Shown here piece after piece: positions 12,968 through 25,834 of a stretch of DNA of 64,000 nucleotides. Position 1 is the stretch's first letter. Every line of letters starts with the position of its first letter. Position numbers and translations under genes: made by a program. The notes below the pieces were generated by a model that saw only the letters and a list, made by a program, of their open reading frames with translations, had not been told where the DNA came from and made no database searches. The stretch is from Ilyonectria destructans (lineage: Eukaryota > Ascomycota > Sordariomycetes > Hypocreales > Nectriaceae): positions 4,154,001 to 4,218,000 of the forward strand of contig JAHEWK010000002.1 of assembly GCA_020740775.1 (NCBI GenBank). The letters run 5' to 3'.

Positions 12968-15900
12968 ATGAGTCAATATGGATATGGTTATGGCCCTCCC
13001 CAGGGTTACCAACCGCCAGACGCCTATTCGCACGCGCCGCCGCCCGCGTATACTGCACCGCCATATCAGTCGAGCGAAACCGCACAAACCCAACCCCCTG
13101 GACATGGGAGGGTTACTCTGGAATCGTATGAGTATAACCGCCAGGCGATACCAGGCTTGGGCTTAAACTTTTCCAACAATGCTGTGAATTGGCAGCAAGC
13201 TTGGGCGAATGGAGCACCAGAACCTGAGGCGGAACGACCACAAGCAGGACCGACCGAGCGCATCCCGACCACCGAACACGTCGTGAGAAGTCCGCCGGCA
13301 ACCCAAACAAGGCTGACAGCTAACCGGGTCGCCGACAATACGGCGGAAGAAGGGGAATTGAGTGAAGGAGAGTTGGAAGATATTTACGAACCTGGCCAAG
13401 TGGAAGAGCAGGCAAGTGGCCGCCCTCCTTCAAATGGCCTACCTCTCCTGCCCTCTGCCTCCTATCTGCGCCACCCTGGGGAGGTTCCTTCACAGCCACA
13501 AACTTATCATGCAGTTGGGAAGGAAGCCTCGACTGCACGATACTGGGACCCAGAGCAATCGGCACGGGAGCGATCTGGTTCATATTCTCCGTATCTTTCC
13601 CCACGAGAGATTCACTCCAACGGTCAAGCAAACTCGCCATCAGATGGTATTGGTAGGTTCTGATGAAGCTTATGCTCTCCTACTTCGGATCATTTTCGCT
13701 AACATTCGTCCAGATACCCCACGAAGTCAGATGAATGAGGAAAGAGTCGAGATTTCTGTATCAAACAAATCCATGCATGTGGACGGGAGCGAACAGCAAT
13801 CCGGCTTGATGGAGAAATCAACCCATAGATCCATCGACGAGGCCAAAAGACGAGCGCAAGACGCAATTCTCTGTCTCTGGCCACTGAATATTCGGTACCA
13901 GAACTACCTCGATGAAGGGATTGACAGGCAACTCCTTGACGGCCTCTTTACGGAATTGGGTCTCGATTCGACCAGAACGAAAGCTATCGCAGAACTTCCC
14001 GCCACGTCCCCATCGATACAGCGTAAAGAACTCACGAAGGAAATCCCCCATGTGCAAAGTGACGGAAAAGAATCCGATCATGCGAATGGTAACTTGGACA
14101 GGGCTGCAAAGCCAAAGGACAAGTCTGAGGAGCGGAAGGATCGAATTGCACGGCTGTTGGCGGCCAAGGGATCGAAGTCCGCTGTCGCCATTCCCGAAGT
14201 CGCCGTCCCCGAAGTTACCGTCCCCGAAGTTACTACTGTACGGGTTCCACCTACGACCCCTAGTGCTATGTTGCCGAATAAGACGCAATCGGAGAAGTCG
14301 AAACTGATCCAGCAAAAAATGGAAGCTCTAAGGAAGTCTCGGGCGAACAAAACCTCTCACACCGAGGGTTCTGCCACACCAGTTACGGACAACAGCCTCG
14401 TGAAACCTCCAGCGCTATCAAGCACACCTGGTTTGGACAATATACCTGGGCCTTCTGACTCGGCTATCGTGGCCGATCAACCTCCAGCAACATTGGAAAG
14501 GTCTGAGTCCCACGGTGCTCCTTCAATTCCAGGACTATTTTTGTCATCTACGCCCCAGGCATCTCCGGTCGTCAATCAACGCAAACGACCCGTCGCTGCT
14601 GATTTGAACGAGTACTCAATCTCCATCGCTCATAAACGTCCATTCGGCCAAAACAGAGAGTCGCGACCATTCCTTATCGATGTCAGCGATGACGAAGATG
14701 ATGCTGAAATGGAGATTGACTCTCCTGAACTGCGACCTTCTTCAATTCACCGGCCCACCACCCCCACTGAGAAAACGGCATCATTTCGCGAGCATCCCGC
14801 GCTCTCAGACAACTTATCCCATCGGCAGTTATCTAGCCCTAAAGCCGTGAGCACGCCGACTGGCCAGGGTGGTAGTGGAAGCAGCATGTATGATTTGGAG
14901 AGCATGAACAAGAAGATTGAGGACATGAAGCGCAAAATTGCGGAAGCCGAAGCCCGTAAGAAGGCAAAGCTGTCGAGCAACGGGACCCCTTCTGTCTCTC
15001 AATCACAGGACCAATCCAAGGAGGGAAGTGTGGATACAACAAATATCGCACTGCCAACACCTGGAGTGATGACACCGTCAGGGACAGACGCTGAAGAGGA
15101 CGGGCAATCAACCCCATTGCCTTCTCAACCAACGCCACAACAATCAAGGAAGTTGGCAAAAACACGGGGGCAAAAAGGACAGACCAAATCTCCCCTCCGC
15201 TCTCGTGCAGCCAGCGCACGGTTGCCAGTTCTTGAAGCTCATCGAAGCGAACAGACCCGGCAGCTAAAACACTTGCAATTCGAAGTCGCTAGAATCGAAA
15301 AAGAGATTCAAGCTAGTTTGCAAGAAGAAGAGCGGCTACGAGAAGAAGTCATCGAGTCAGAGGCAGATGCGGAATCACAGGATGATTCTGAATTAGAGGA
15401 CTTGTCAGGTGAGTCCTGGCATCCAACTCGCTCGACTCGACCAGAACCTGGATTTGAATTTGTGAGCGAATTTGAATCATTTAGGAGACTAATCCCCGGT
15501 CTAGCTGAGCCACATATCGGGCCCCAGTTCACGGACTCCCCTCTCGAACATTCCATAGAAACGATCAACCGGGTTTTGACAATGAACGAAGAGCAGGAGG
15601 GCCATGGATCATCCAGGAGGGAGAACGCCAATGTGTCGACCGATGCAAGAACCCAAGATGAAGTTGTTGACGTCACAGGCGGCCAAGGAATCGACGAGGA
15701 GACCGGTTACATGCGACATGACAGTGTTGCTGACCATACCGCTGCCTCCCCAGAAGATGCCCTGGCCCCTGTAGATGACACTTCGGCCGCTGGGGAAGAT
15801 GCCCAATCGGGCGAGGCATCCTTGGACCCGGAGACTGACGTTGCCATGGAAGAGGATGCCGATTCGAGTAGCGAAGAGGATGACGGAAGGTCATTGGATG

Positions 15901-16716
15901 GCTACGAGCCAACCGTGGCGGGTGTTGAGATTCCCGACGCTCATTCCCCTGCAAAGTCGGCCTCCTGGAGTCCTCCCCCTCCAGGTGAAGATGCCGTTCT
16001 GGAGACTAGTGATACTGACTTACAGGGTGTTTCCGCAACCTCGCCTGTTACTCAACCAATCTCAGCAGCTGATGGAGGCTCAGCCTCGGTGTCTGAGTCT
16101 GGCAGAGAAGTAGACCTACTCTACAACGAAGAGTTGACTCGTACCCTGACATTGAGGCAGGTTGAACAGGCAACAGAGGTCTCGGACTCTGGAGCCCCCA
16201 AGTCCACCTTTGCCCCGTACGAAACGCCTCTTCAATACTTCCGCGCATACCGATTCCACCCCAAGTTCAAAGATTCTATTGCTGGGGGACTCCGTTCGTT
16301 AACCTACAGCAATAAGATCGATGTCAAGAGGGAAGTATGCCCAGATCAACTTGCTGGAGCTGTTTGCCCGAGAGGCAATCAGTGCGAGTTCCAGCACTTT
16401 GAGAACATGAAAGCGCCGGGTATGTGCACCTTTGCTCGCAGCCGGAGGAACGACAACGGCATTATGCCTGGTGAGGTGAGCGCTAACGTGCCGATGGGCA
16501 ATAGATGACCAGATCCTGCTTCAACTTGGCGCCTATGGTAACTACGAAGGAGAGCAGAAGCAGAAGTACATTACTGGGCTTCGAGATTTACTCACTGGAT
16601 TCCGCAATCGGAAGATTAAGGACTTCCAGGCCATCAGCGAGGGAATCATCGAGTATCGAGCCCAATTCCACGGCGACAAGACGAAGATCCTCCCCTTGGG
16701 CAGCGTCTCCATCTGA
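12968..16716 (+). CDS. ZFC3H1/Red1-like zinc-finger protein
   Basis: Three exons: 12968-13652, 13714-16419 and 16505-16716; 1200 aa. The diagnostic part is the C-terminal block: YETPLQYFRAYRFHPKF, then SLTYSNKID, then a CCCH finger with spacing C-x8-C-x5-C-x3-H (about residues 1103-1122). This is the conserved 'putative zinc-finger domain' shared by human ZFC3H1 and fission-yeast Red1, scaffold proteins that connect the nuclear exosome helicase Mtl1/Mtr4 to RNA surveillance. The rest is disordered: a Tyr/Gly/Pro-rich N-terminus, acidic and Ser-rich tracts, a Val-Pro-Glu micro-repeat near residue 400, and two predicted coiled coils (MNKKIEDMKRKIAEAEARKK and a later QLKHLQFEVARIEKEI stretch). 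Both introns restore frame exactly; the second (85 bp) lies directly after the finger. The surveillance role is inferred from family membership. Confidence 0.82.
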
Positions 16717-17636
16717 CCGTCAGGGAGATGCCATGCCTCTTGACCGAAGCCTTTCCCCCTTTTCGTAATCCCAGCCTGTCCATAACTCGTATGATCCATA
16801 CCATCCACGGCCGTTGCAGATATCCGGTCGACTGGTGGTCATTGGGTTTGTTGCACGGCTCGTGAGCATAGCGTCTTCATTTTATCTTTCATCTAGCATT
16901 TACTGCCCCCTTTGGCGAGTTCCTTTACCGCATACGATACCCTCTTGTGTCATCTTTACTTGGTGGCCATTCTTTGCATTCTTGCAGTAGCCTGGCGTGG
17001 GTGGAGGGCAGATTCATGGCCGGAGCATGGCGGGAAATAAGTGAAAAAAAAAGAAAGAGCAAGGAGAGAGGAGCCATTCCTGCTTGAAAAAGAAATCAAC
17101 TGACTTGTTGATGGAGTTGCTTGTTTACGCATCAAGGAACCGGACGGTTCTAGCGCAAAGCTGTTGTAAGAGGTAGATAAGTGTGTGAATATACTTGATC
17201 TGGATTCAGTTGGTGTAAATTTGTTACTCGTGCAAATGTGTTATGAGTTGTGAAGCTTATTGTTCTAATTATACATCTAATGCGTGGCGTACTCTGTTTA
17301 TTCACGTATTATGCTAGACCAACAACCTGCGCTGCTATCGGATCTGAGATTTCGATGTTGGGAGGAGACTGAACCAAGGAAATCCGTTTTAAGAATGATA
17401 TCCCACCAATTCTAGATCTATTAACCTACGGCATAGCCGCCCAATTTATTCCCATCACTACATCTCTCTCGCATGTCGTAGTAGAATAGAATCAACCCCA
17501 TGGAATTCCCTCGTCCATTCATGTAAAGTCTTTCCCATCCAGGGAGTTTAGTTTCCCAGAATATGCGACCTTTCTGTATTTGTAATGAAACCAACGGATC
17601 GTCTTATCCGTCATTGACGACTTGAAACCCGAAGGT
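16717..17636. other. Convergent intergenic region
   Basis: 3' flanks of the zinc-finger gene (plus) and the RTA1-family gene (minus). AT-rich, with an A-rich run near 17041-17060; no gene seen. Confidence 0.5.
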
Positions 17637-18722
17637 TTAGCTTTGGCTGTCGCTAACGCTCTCGTTCTTGGACTTCTTCTCCTTGCGGCCGCGGAAGCAC
17701 CATAGGCCCTTGAGACCACCGTCCTCGAGTTCGAGAAGCTCCTTCATGCAGAAGGCCGGGTGGAAGATGTTGAGAACCCAGACGGCGACGACGATCAGGA
17801 CACCCTCGAAGCCGATAAACATGCCCTGGTCGCCCATGATGGGACCCTCCCAGCCGTCGGACAACTCGGCGACGCGGAAGGCACTACGCCAGAGAATGCA
17901 AATGGTGGCTAGGCTGAGCGCACCGAGGAAGGCCTTGAAAAGGCGTGAGTTGCGGACGCGGGCGACCTCGGGACGTTGGTCGAGCGCGTTGTCGCCCATG
18001 GCGCGGTAGCGGCGGACGGTACGGAAGGCGAAGTCGGCAGAGGCGACGATGAAGGCGAAGATGGTGATGACTTGGAAGGCCAGGCCGGCGATCATGATGT
18101 TGGAGCCGGTGTCGGCCGAGTCGTTGTTGTGGGAGGCGACGGAGGCCATGCCGCCACCGAGTGCCTGGAGGACGAGAGAGATGACATCGCAGGGGATGAA
18201 CTGTTGATGAAATGTTAAGAGGGGTTTCTAACAGAGGAATGTCTTGTGTTAATAGACAGAACTCACAATTCTAGTGTAGTACTCCGGAGGCAGTCTCGAG
18301 TTCTCCGGCCCAAACGCTGAGACAATACGTCGCAGACAGAGATAGATGCCGGCAGCCATAAAGGCAGGCCCAATGGTAAGACAGCAAATCTGAATAAGGA
18401 AGCCATTCTCGCTCAACGGATCGTTAGCACTCATGACACGACCGGCGTATCCGAGAATCTCGCAGATCAGCCCGAGCAGCAGGGCGATGTTGAAGGCGGT
18501 ACCGCGGCGGGTGACGATCCAGGTGATGATGTAGCCAACCATCGAGGCACCAAAGAGGGCCAGGAAGGCGGCGTTGGGCGCCATGTCGACGCTGTACTGG
18601 TAGTAGCTGCCGACATTGTCACAGTGGGATGCATTGGGGTGGTGCAAGCAGTACAGGCCGGGGCCGCCGTCCTCGACCCAGGTTGCGTTGCTGGAGTCCC
18701 AGGAATCGGACTGGATGCTCAT
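17637..18722 (-). CDS. RTA1-family membrane protein
   Basis: Two exons: 18722-18267 and 18200-17637, with a 66-bp intron; 339 aa. It resembles the fungal RTA1-like family (lipid-translocating exporter family; RTA1, RSB1 and relatives), seven-helix plasma-membrane proteins linked to resistance to toxicants and export of sphingoid bases. Visible features are a short extracellular N-terminus with a possible N-glycosylation site (NATW) and two Cys, multiple hydrophobic segments, the characteristic EILGYAGR motif in an early helix with the PPEYYTRIFIPCDVISLVLQ segment across the splice site, and a basic Lys-rich cytoplasmic tail. A longer upstream frame to 19205 is not supported; ATG 18722 gives the family N-terminus. 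Substrate unknown. Confidence 0.88.
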
Positions 18723-21147
18723 GGTCGCGGCTGTGATGGGGACTTTTGGTGTTTTGGTAACACAGGAGTGTCTCGATGAACCACTCCAGGAACGGGAAGA
18801 AAGTAGAAGAATACGACCAATATTAATACTAATACGAATATCAAGCCAAAGAGAAAGGCAGATGGATGTTTGGGGCTGACGGGGGAGGGGAATACTAAAA
18901 CCAAAATACAAAACGCCTGCCTTGGCTGTACGAAATACGACAACCACGTCGATAACTGGGACCCAACTGAAGAGAAAAAAAGCCACGGAATCCAATCCTC
19001 CAATTACTTGCCGATCCCGAACACACCTCTCCCCGGCGGCGGAGTCGGGGATTCGAGTTATCCCCTTGTCTCCGGTCCCATTGTCTAGGACCGGGGTGAC
19101 GCGGGACCGGCTCTCTGCTGTGGTGAGAGGGCTGATGAGACCCGCAACGAACAACGCGAAGCCAAGGTCTGTCAGCTTGCAGGCGCTAACGGCTCCTGGT
19201 GGCATTGGCGCGAAGGGCTGTGGGACGAGATTGGGCGCAGTACGCGGAGGGATGGGCTACGATGATGGGGAGGATCAAACATCGAGGCCCCCGGTTTCAG
19301 AAGCTTGCGGTTTGCTCATGGTGCGAGGGATTGAGGTGGTGAGATGGGAGATGAATGATGCTCAATCTGGTCAAAGTAACTTGGGCCGTATTCCTTAATC
19401 CTAGCATCATGACAACGACAGAGTGCTTTCCATGACGTACACCTTGTCGACATCAACATCAACGGCGTGCCTGAAGAATACCCCTGTGCAGCAGGATCCG
19501 GCTGTGCAAATGTGACCCGCGATGTGTCTCATATACGATCCGGCATCTGGCTAATGTGCATCGACGCAAAGCACCCAGAGCAATACACCCTCGTGGTCAC
19601 TCGCCCGGGCGTCAGCACTGCCATTACCCGTGGCTGGCACTTCATGAACCCATAAGCAGCTTCTTTTTGCATGCACATCTACAGTATGTATGGTTGCAAT
19701 GGTAGATGAGATTTGATAAGCGAGTTCCCCATTGTGCGTCCCAACCAAGTAAACAACGTACAACGTGGGCCACCCCCTGTCCATCGTGGCGAGTCGGGAC
19801 ATCTGGTCCGGCTATTTCCTATTTTGGATCTTCGTCTACAGCGCCAAGCCTGCTGGCAATGCGGAATAGCAATGTACACAACAATCACTGAGCGACGGTG
19901 AAAGAAAGGAAAAACACGAGGCGCCATCGTCAGGCGCCCGGCACTCGTTCTGTATGGCCTCACCTCACCGCGTAAGCTCATGCATGACTCAAGGGTGGGA
20001 ATGTGCGGCGCCAAGGCAACCAGCAAGGCACATAACATGGATCGTCTTTAGTAGTTACTTATACGGGAGCGGAATAGCGGAAATAGAAAGAAAAAAACGT
20101 GGGAGAATCGGATCACATTGCTCCGTCGCCCGACGTCCGTGGCCAATGAGTCCGTTGCCGTTCTCCGTACTCCGAGCTGAGGCCGATGTTTTGGATCGGG
20201 GTTCAGGTTAAAATAGGGCTGTGTGCATTTAGGTTAGAGGATTGTGTACTCCGTAGATCCCGTCATTACCCGCCGTGAGCCTCATCCTCCATGAGACAGG
20301 GGTTAGCCGAGCATTAATATCGAGGATATCCGGATGTAAACTGGCTGAATGGTATTTTGAACAACTGCCAGCACTGGGAAGTCGATTCAACAGCTTCGTC
20401 CTCAGAACAAATTCAGCGTAGGTCGACCAAGACGAAAACAATGCAACCGGACTGAGGAATGTCATTAGTATGCCTTGCAACGACGTGGCTCACGCCATTC
20501 GCCCGAGGCAGAAGCAGCCTTCACCCAGGCTGTGTGTCTTTTGACCTGTGTCTTTTGGTTGGTGCCACGCTATGAGATGTCTCTACTCTGTCCTTGGCTC
20601 AGACACAACACGATACCGCCCACTGCACCAAATTTCAACGCCGCTGTGCCCGACATCTACGGGGAGCTTCGCATGGTGCACGCCGTTCGCGGAAGTGGGC
20701 CGTTAGAGCTCTGCGGCTGAAAAGCCACAAAACGGCGAAGCCGCGAGCCACGCGGCCTGGATACCATGCAGCCCAGGCATCAGCAATTGTAGTGAAACTC
20801 GGCTGGTTGCCATCTCGAGGTGTTGCGGGTCGACGACGACTGCTCGACGTAGCATTTCAGATGCGCCGTTCATCTAGGGTTTGTACGAAGTAGAGCCTTG
20901 CATACCGAATACTTATTTTGCTTCACTTCCTGGGCCTTACATGAAGAACTTCTTGTCGGCTTCATTCTGATTGGATTGCCAATCATCTACGCGGTCTTGT
21001 GCGAAGTTGACCCGTTTAGAGAAACCTAACGGTTTGTACAGATGAAAATTCGTATTCGTCAAAGACATGTACGTTGCCACGGAACCCTCATGAACCTGTC
21101 TAGTTTCATTCCAACTTCCTCGCCTGCTCCCTTCTAACCAACTCTCT
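18723..21147. other. Intergenic, 2.4 kb
   Basis: No gene is convincing. The proximal part is the RTA1 gene promoter. A 75-codon frame without an ATG (19419-19655 plus) reads like protein (three Cys, balanced composition) and could be an exon or relic, but no matching upstream exon was found. The remaining ORFs look random. Confidence 0.4.
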
Positions 21148-23321
21148 CTACTTCCTCTTCTTCTTTAGGGCAACAGCCTTGATTTCGTCTGCTGAGCTTA
21201 CCACAGGACTGGCCACACCACCGACACCACTCTTCATCACTACGCCACCCACAGCTCGACTTGAACCAATGCTGATGCCTCGCCCCTCTCGCATGCTATC
21301 AACACTGATGTTGCTCCCAGCGCTTCCTCGACGTAGCCGGCCGTTTCGACCCTTCATCGTACTCGGAGATTCGCGGCTGTCTGTTCCCCCGTCCGCCGAG
21401 TCATTCTCTGATATTCGTCCCATTCGAAGCAAGTCCGGCGTAACAGGGCGGGCATCTTCGTCTTCAGGTGTGGCGAAATTGACCCTCATGCGTGTCGAGT
21501 TCATTGGTGATGGAATCGCTGTGGTCGCCGTCGCCGACTCCCGCGCTCGGTGAGGAGTAGGCGCACCACCGGTAGCCTCACTAGCGGCCAACGTTGATGC
21601 TTCACTCTCACTGCCTCGTTGAGATGATCCATATGGATATCCGGAACCTATGAGACTCTCCTGTCTGGTGATAAAATACCTATCGTATTCCTCCTTGGTG
21701 TGCTCTGCATCCGTGAAGCTGTCGAGGGCGTCAAAGACGTGCTGGAAGACTTGCGCATCAACATCCCTAGCCCATAGGAAATCAAGGTGCTCGTAGTGTG
21801 GGATTTCAGTCGCCACTGTTTGCGGCGGCAACTCTTTGAGCATAGCCTTGATATCTACCAGTGAGTCACTGCCACCATACACCAAGACGATGGGCGTTTT
21901 GATGTTTCGTGTCGGGTATTTGGCCACCTTGGAATATTTGTTTGTTGAAGTGACACTCATCGGCTGGTGGACATCGTCGTCATACATCTGAAAGCACTTA
22001 TTCCGAATAATCTGGAACCAGTGAACAACACTCTTGGTGCTGGTGAATGAGTATAGATGTGGGTATGCCGCCAATTTCTGACTTGCCGAGATGTTTTTGG
22101 TTTGCCAGTTGAACAGGAAAGAAAGACCCATATCGATGAGCTGGCTGAAGATGGGAGGATATAAGAGTGTCTCCCACATCGTCGCCGAACTCAGGATGGA
22201 CCGTCGACCGAACAGCAGGAACAGCACCTGAGGAGAGGCCTTGACCAGAGAATCGACAATTCCATTTGAAAGGCCCGCCGGGGACATGGCTGGGGCAAGA
22301 GCGATGAAGACATTGACCTGATTGTTAAGCTTAGGGTGAATGGCAAGGGTGGCAAATGCCTGGGCCGTGCCCTGAGAGAAGCCGATATACGACAAACTCT
22401 CTTGCTGAGTTGTGTCGAGAATATAGGCGATGCTGTCCGGGATGTCATGAAAGGCAAACTCGTCGATGGAGAAATCCCAGAACTTGACCGATGTGGGTGA
22501 GCAGTTGATGGACTTTTTCGAATACTTGTTTCCGCGGTTGTTGCCAAACTGCACAGTCAGTAAGGCGCGTCGCTGATGATGGAATACGAAAACCCACCCA
22601 AACGTCGAAACCTCTCTCCACCAGCTCAAAGGGTAGACATCTCTGCGCATCGGTGAGGGCCACCCAGACCTCCGAGTTCATGAGTAGACCATGGTGAAGA
22701 TACGCGACCCTTTTCTTGAGGCTCGACGGTCCGCTATTCACCTTTCGCCCCTCCTCCCCCTTTCTCCATTGCAGTCGGTGGAGGCCTAGGAGGTATCCAT
22801 CCTTTGTTTGCGCAATGTGTTCTTCAGCTTCATAACCCCATATTTGGCATAGTTCAACAAAGTCGGCCGCATCTCGTACTGAGTCGGATATTGCTATTAT
22901 CGAACGTTAGTAGATGCGCGGCAGTGACATGACGGAAGACTGACACTTGTGCCGATTCTCAGCGCGTTTCCGAGCAGGCGTCGTAAATCTATTAAAAATT
23001 CGACGCGAAGCTTGGTAGAATAGCGAAACGAGGAACGGTGCTAGGGGTGTCGAGGTCAGCTCAGTTCACATTGCAGACCGCCACACGGGACACCGCCGCA
23101 CTTACGCAGAGCCAACGTCAAGACGCGAATGATGGCCTCGAGGCCAACGAGAACAAAAGATCCCACGAGCGCAAGGTACTCGGTGCTGCGCCAATCGCGG
23201 GTCAGTGATTGGATCGAAGTGGTGCAAATCGGCGTGCGACATGGCGCGGAGAGTCGACGGAGCGGCGACGGGCAGGGGGCCGAACTCACGGACGCAGCCT
23301 CCCGAGAAACGGGACGGGCAT
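21148..23321 (-). CDS. TGL1/YEH-like: Steryl-ester hydrolase / acid-lipase family protein
   Basis: Five exons: 23321-23290, 23185-23106, 23040-22945, 22893-22598 and 22548-21148; 634 aa. All four introns restore frame. It starts MPVPFLGRLRP and runs into a membrane-anchoring hydrophobic segment (about residues 15-45), as in lipid-droplet or ER-anchored yeast Tgl1/Yeh enzymes that hydrolyse steryl esters to free sterol and fatty acid. The alpha/beta-hydrolase-associated lipase N-terminal region (WGYEAEEHIAQTKDGYLLGLHR, then HHGLLMNSEVW and GNNRGN) is followed by nucleophile elbow GFSQG (Ser about 226), acid in YGGSDSLVD (about 400) and His in HYEHLDFLW (about 419-422). The C-terminal 130 residues are Ser/Arg-rich and disordered. 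Its first two exons are only 32 and 80 nt. It is divergent from PET191. Confidence 0.9.
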
Positions 23322-24078
23322 GGCGATACGATCTAGACAAGATCTCGAGGCAGGTCAAGCAATGTTGGAGGAGCTGCCAAGACGGCGCTGCGGCCAGGCA
23401 TGAAGCTGGAAGGAATGCCAGTTCCAGGATTCAGTCTGGGGATTTGGCGTGGATGGATGGTTGGGGGAAGATGGGAGGTGATGTCACATGCCATTCGGGG
23501 GCAGCGTGGGGATAGTCATAGTCATGACCTCAGTCCCCAGCAGGTTAAAGAAAGTTAGGCGAGATTCGACCCAATTGAATGGGACCACGGCATGGCAATC
23601 AACAATCGACGACAGATCGCAGATGATACACGTGTTTGAAGGATCGGAGACGAATGGCGGCTCCACAAAGAGCGATACTTTGGTGGATTGGTCCTGGAAT
23701 TCCTCCCAACAGCCGCATTTGGAAAGTCAGAAGCACTCACACACAGTACGATAGGTACATAGTTATCCATCCCGCGTCCGTGTGTGGCGCATGGAGTCTG
23801 TTGGTGTTGGTCAACTACCTACTACTGCAGGTGCTGGCCGTGGCGTTGGACGCTGTGAGCGCCGTAGGGACCTACCTTGTGAGAGCCAGCGGGGCAGTAT
23901 CCATCCACTATAGGAGGCTGGAAAAATGTGTGGCTCGCGCGCTCGAACGCCATATTGCGGGTCACCCCTCCAGCCAATCGCACGCTGGCCGCATCAGCAC
24001 CATGTTGAAGCCTCGCCAGCTTTTTGATTTGGTGCATCACCTGAGCTGAGCTCTCTCCGACGAACCAGCCCGCCCAAG
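23322..24078. other. Divergent promoter, steryl-ester hydrolase / PET191
   Basis: 757 bp between divergent starts. Short ORFs here lack coding character. Confidence 0.5.
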
Positions 24079-24566
24079 ATGTCCAGCTCGTGTAAAGAAC
24101 TGCGTATGGCCCCTGAATATTGCCTGCTCCCAATTAGAATCCGCTATGACTAACACATCTCGCTCCCGCAGGTGATGCGCTCGCGCAGTGCCTCCAGGAA
24201 TCCGACTGCGTCATGGTCGACCGCAACAAAGCCGGCGACTGCCTCCGCGAACCCCTCGTCGACAACCTCCCCCTCAAGTGCCGCCAGCTCAAGAAGGGCC
24301 TCGGCGACTGCAAGCGCGGCATGGTCGACATGCGCAAGCGGTTCCGCGGCAACATGCCCGTGCAATACCGCACCATGGAGGCGGCCGAGCAGGGCAAGGG
24401 CTACCAGCTGTACGCGGGCAAGCCGGCCTTTGCGGGCTCCGTCAGGACGACGGACGGAAACGAGCCCATTCCCGAGGATTGGCGGGATGTCGAAAACGAA
24501 AAGTACAGGCTGGAGAAGCAGCAGCAACTGCAGCGGGAGCAGCAACAACGGGAACAGAAGAAATGA
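24079..24566 (+). CDS. PET191: Cytochrome c oxidase assembly protein PET191/COA5
   Basis: Two exons: 24079-24103 (25 nt) and 24172-24566; 139 aa. The splice creates MSSSCKELRDALAQC, the conserved PET191 N-terminus with a CX9C pair (Cys5/Cys15). A CX10C pair (CVMVDRNKAGDC) and a further CX9C pair (CRQLKKGLGDC) follow. This twin-Cys helical-hairpin family is imported into the mitochondrial intermembrane space and is needed to assemble complex IV. The stretch CKRGMVDMRKRFRGN is strongly conserved in the family. The Gln/Arg-rich tail is a fungal extension. The 68-bp intron has a consensus-like CTAAC branch. Longer overlapping ORFs in other frames here are shadows. Confidence 0.93.
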
Positions 24567-25834
24567 AAGCATTGGGCCGGCGTTTATGTCGTGGTTTCGG
24601 AGTGTCGTCCCAACACGCACAATGGCGTGCGAACGCCTAGATTGAACGCTTGAGGTTCAATTGACATTGGTGGCTCTATACTGGGGCTCCTATGCATGTG
24701 GGTGAATTGTAGGCAAACAGTTTGGCCCAGCAGATTACCGGGGAGGTTAGTCCTCTGCGGGACAAGATTTGCGGCATACCACCACCCCTCCTCCCTCCTC
24801 CTCCCTCCTTCACAGGTGTACGAGTATTATTTGTATCTTAGCCTGCTATTTATGTGTAACATCATCAGGGTCACGAAATAAGGAGACACAGGATCACGTT
24901 TCAATGGCGCAATTTAAAGACGTCCTGATTTGTAGTCCTAAAAGTAAGGTTACACAAGGGCATTGAGCATGTCATGAACCAGCCAAAAGTCTAGCGCCAT
25001 GGTGCAAAGCATTCGAGACACCCACTCTCCCTGTCTGGGTGTACACCGTGTATTGCCGGCAAATGACTTGCCAGTTCGATTCGATGCCACTGGTTACTTG
25101 GGATCAGGAATGAATTGAACAAGTACTTGTCTTGTTCGCGACCTATTTTCCTGCTCCTGTTTCCCGCAACTCCTCATCGACATGGAGATCTCGGGCGTCC
25201 GTGGCATTACCCCAGAGCCCCTGATTAACTGTGCCGTACTAGCCGCCGCCATGTACAGCTGACACGCTGTAAAATGAGGCGCCAGTGGCGGATGGACAGC
25301 TAATCCCTACGGCAGACCGAAGTTGGAAATTGCTCCCGTGCCAATCCACCTCCAAGTACTATGTAGTCGAGTGAGCGGCCTCCTCTCTGTGTGCCTCTAG
25401 GCAGTCTTACTCTTGGCAACCCGCATTTTAGTCGCAAAGCTGGCGCCCTCTCTCTCCCGAGTCCCCCCTGTTCTTCTCCATGTCCTCGTCATCTACCTGG
25501 TCCGTGTCTTTTTCAGTGCGCCGTGACCTCCTCCCTCTCTCTGTAATTATCTGGTCGACTTTTGCGTTGGCGGGTTGTCTCCCTTTAAACCTTTAAACCC
25601 CACACACCCGCATCACCTCTATCTCCCGTCCTCCGCGTATCGCCTCTTCACGTACCACCTCCCACCGTGCCGTCCCGCCTCTCCGCGTATTGTATTGTAT
25701 TTGTTTGGCCGCCCTCGCTCGACGCCACTACAACGAATACATCGCCATAGGTCACATTCTTGACCTCATCGCTTCTTCCGCCTCGCTCCAGTTCTGGGAG
25801 AGGCCGCGCGCCTTTCGACGGTGACGCCGGCACC
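24567..25834. other. Intergenic and leader, 1.27 kb
   Basis: No gene seen. From about 25440 the sequence becomes strongly CT-rich, typical of a fungal promoter and leader for the gene at 25835. Confidence 0.5.

Noticed and set aside
18922..19398. 158-codon plus-strand ORF in the RTA1-gene promoter
   Set aside because: Thr/Arg/Pro-rich, no domain; no phase-compatible splice to the frame at 19422.
25068..25095. GTTCGATTCGAT resembling a tRNA T-loop
   Set aside because: No acceptor or anticodon stem partners could be found around it.
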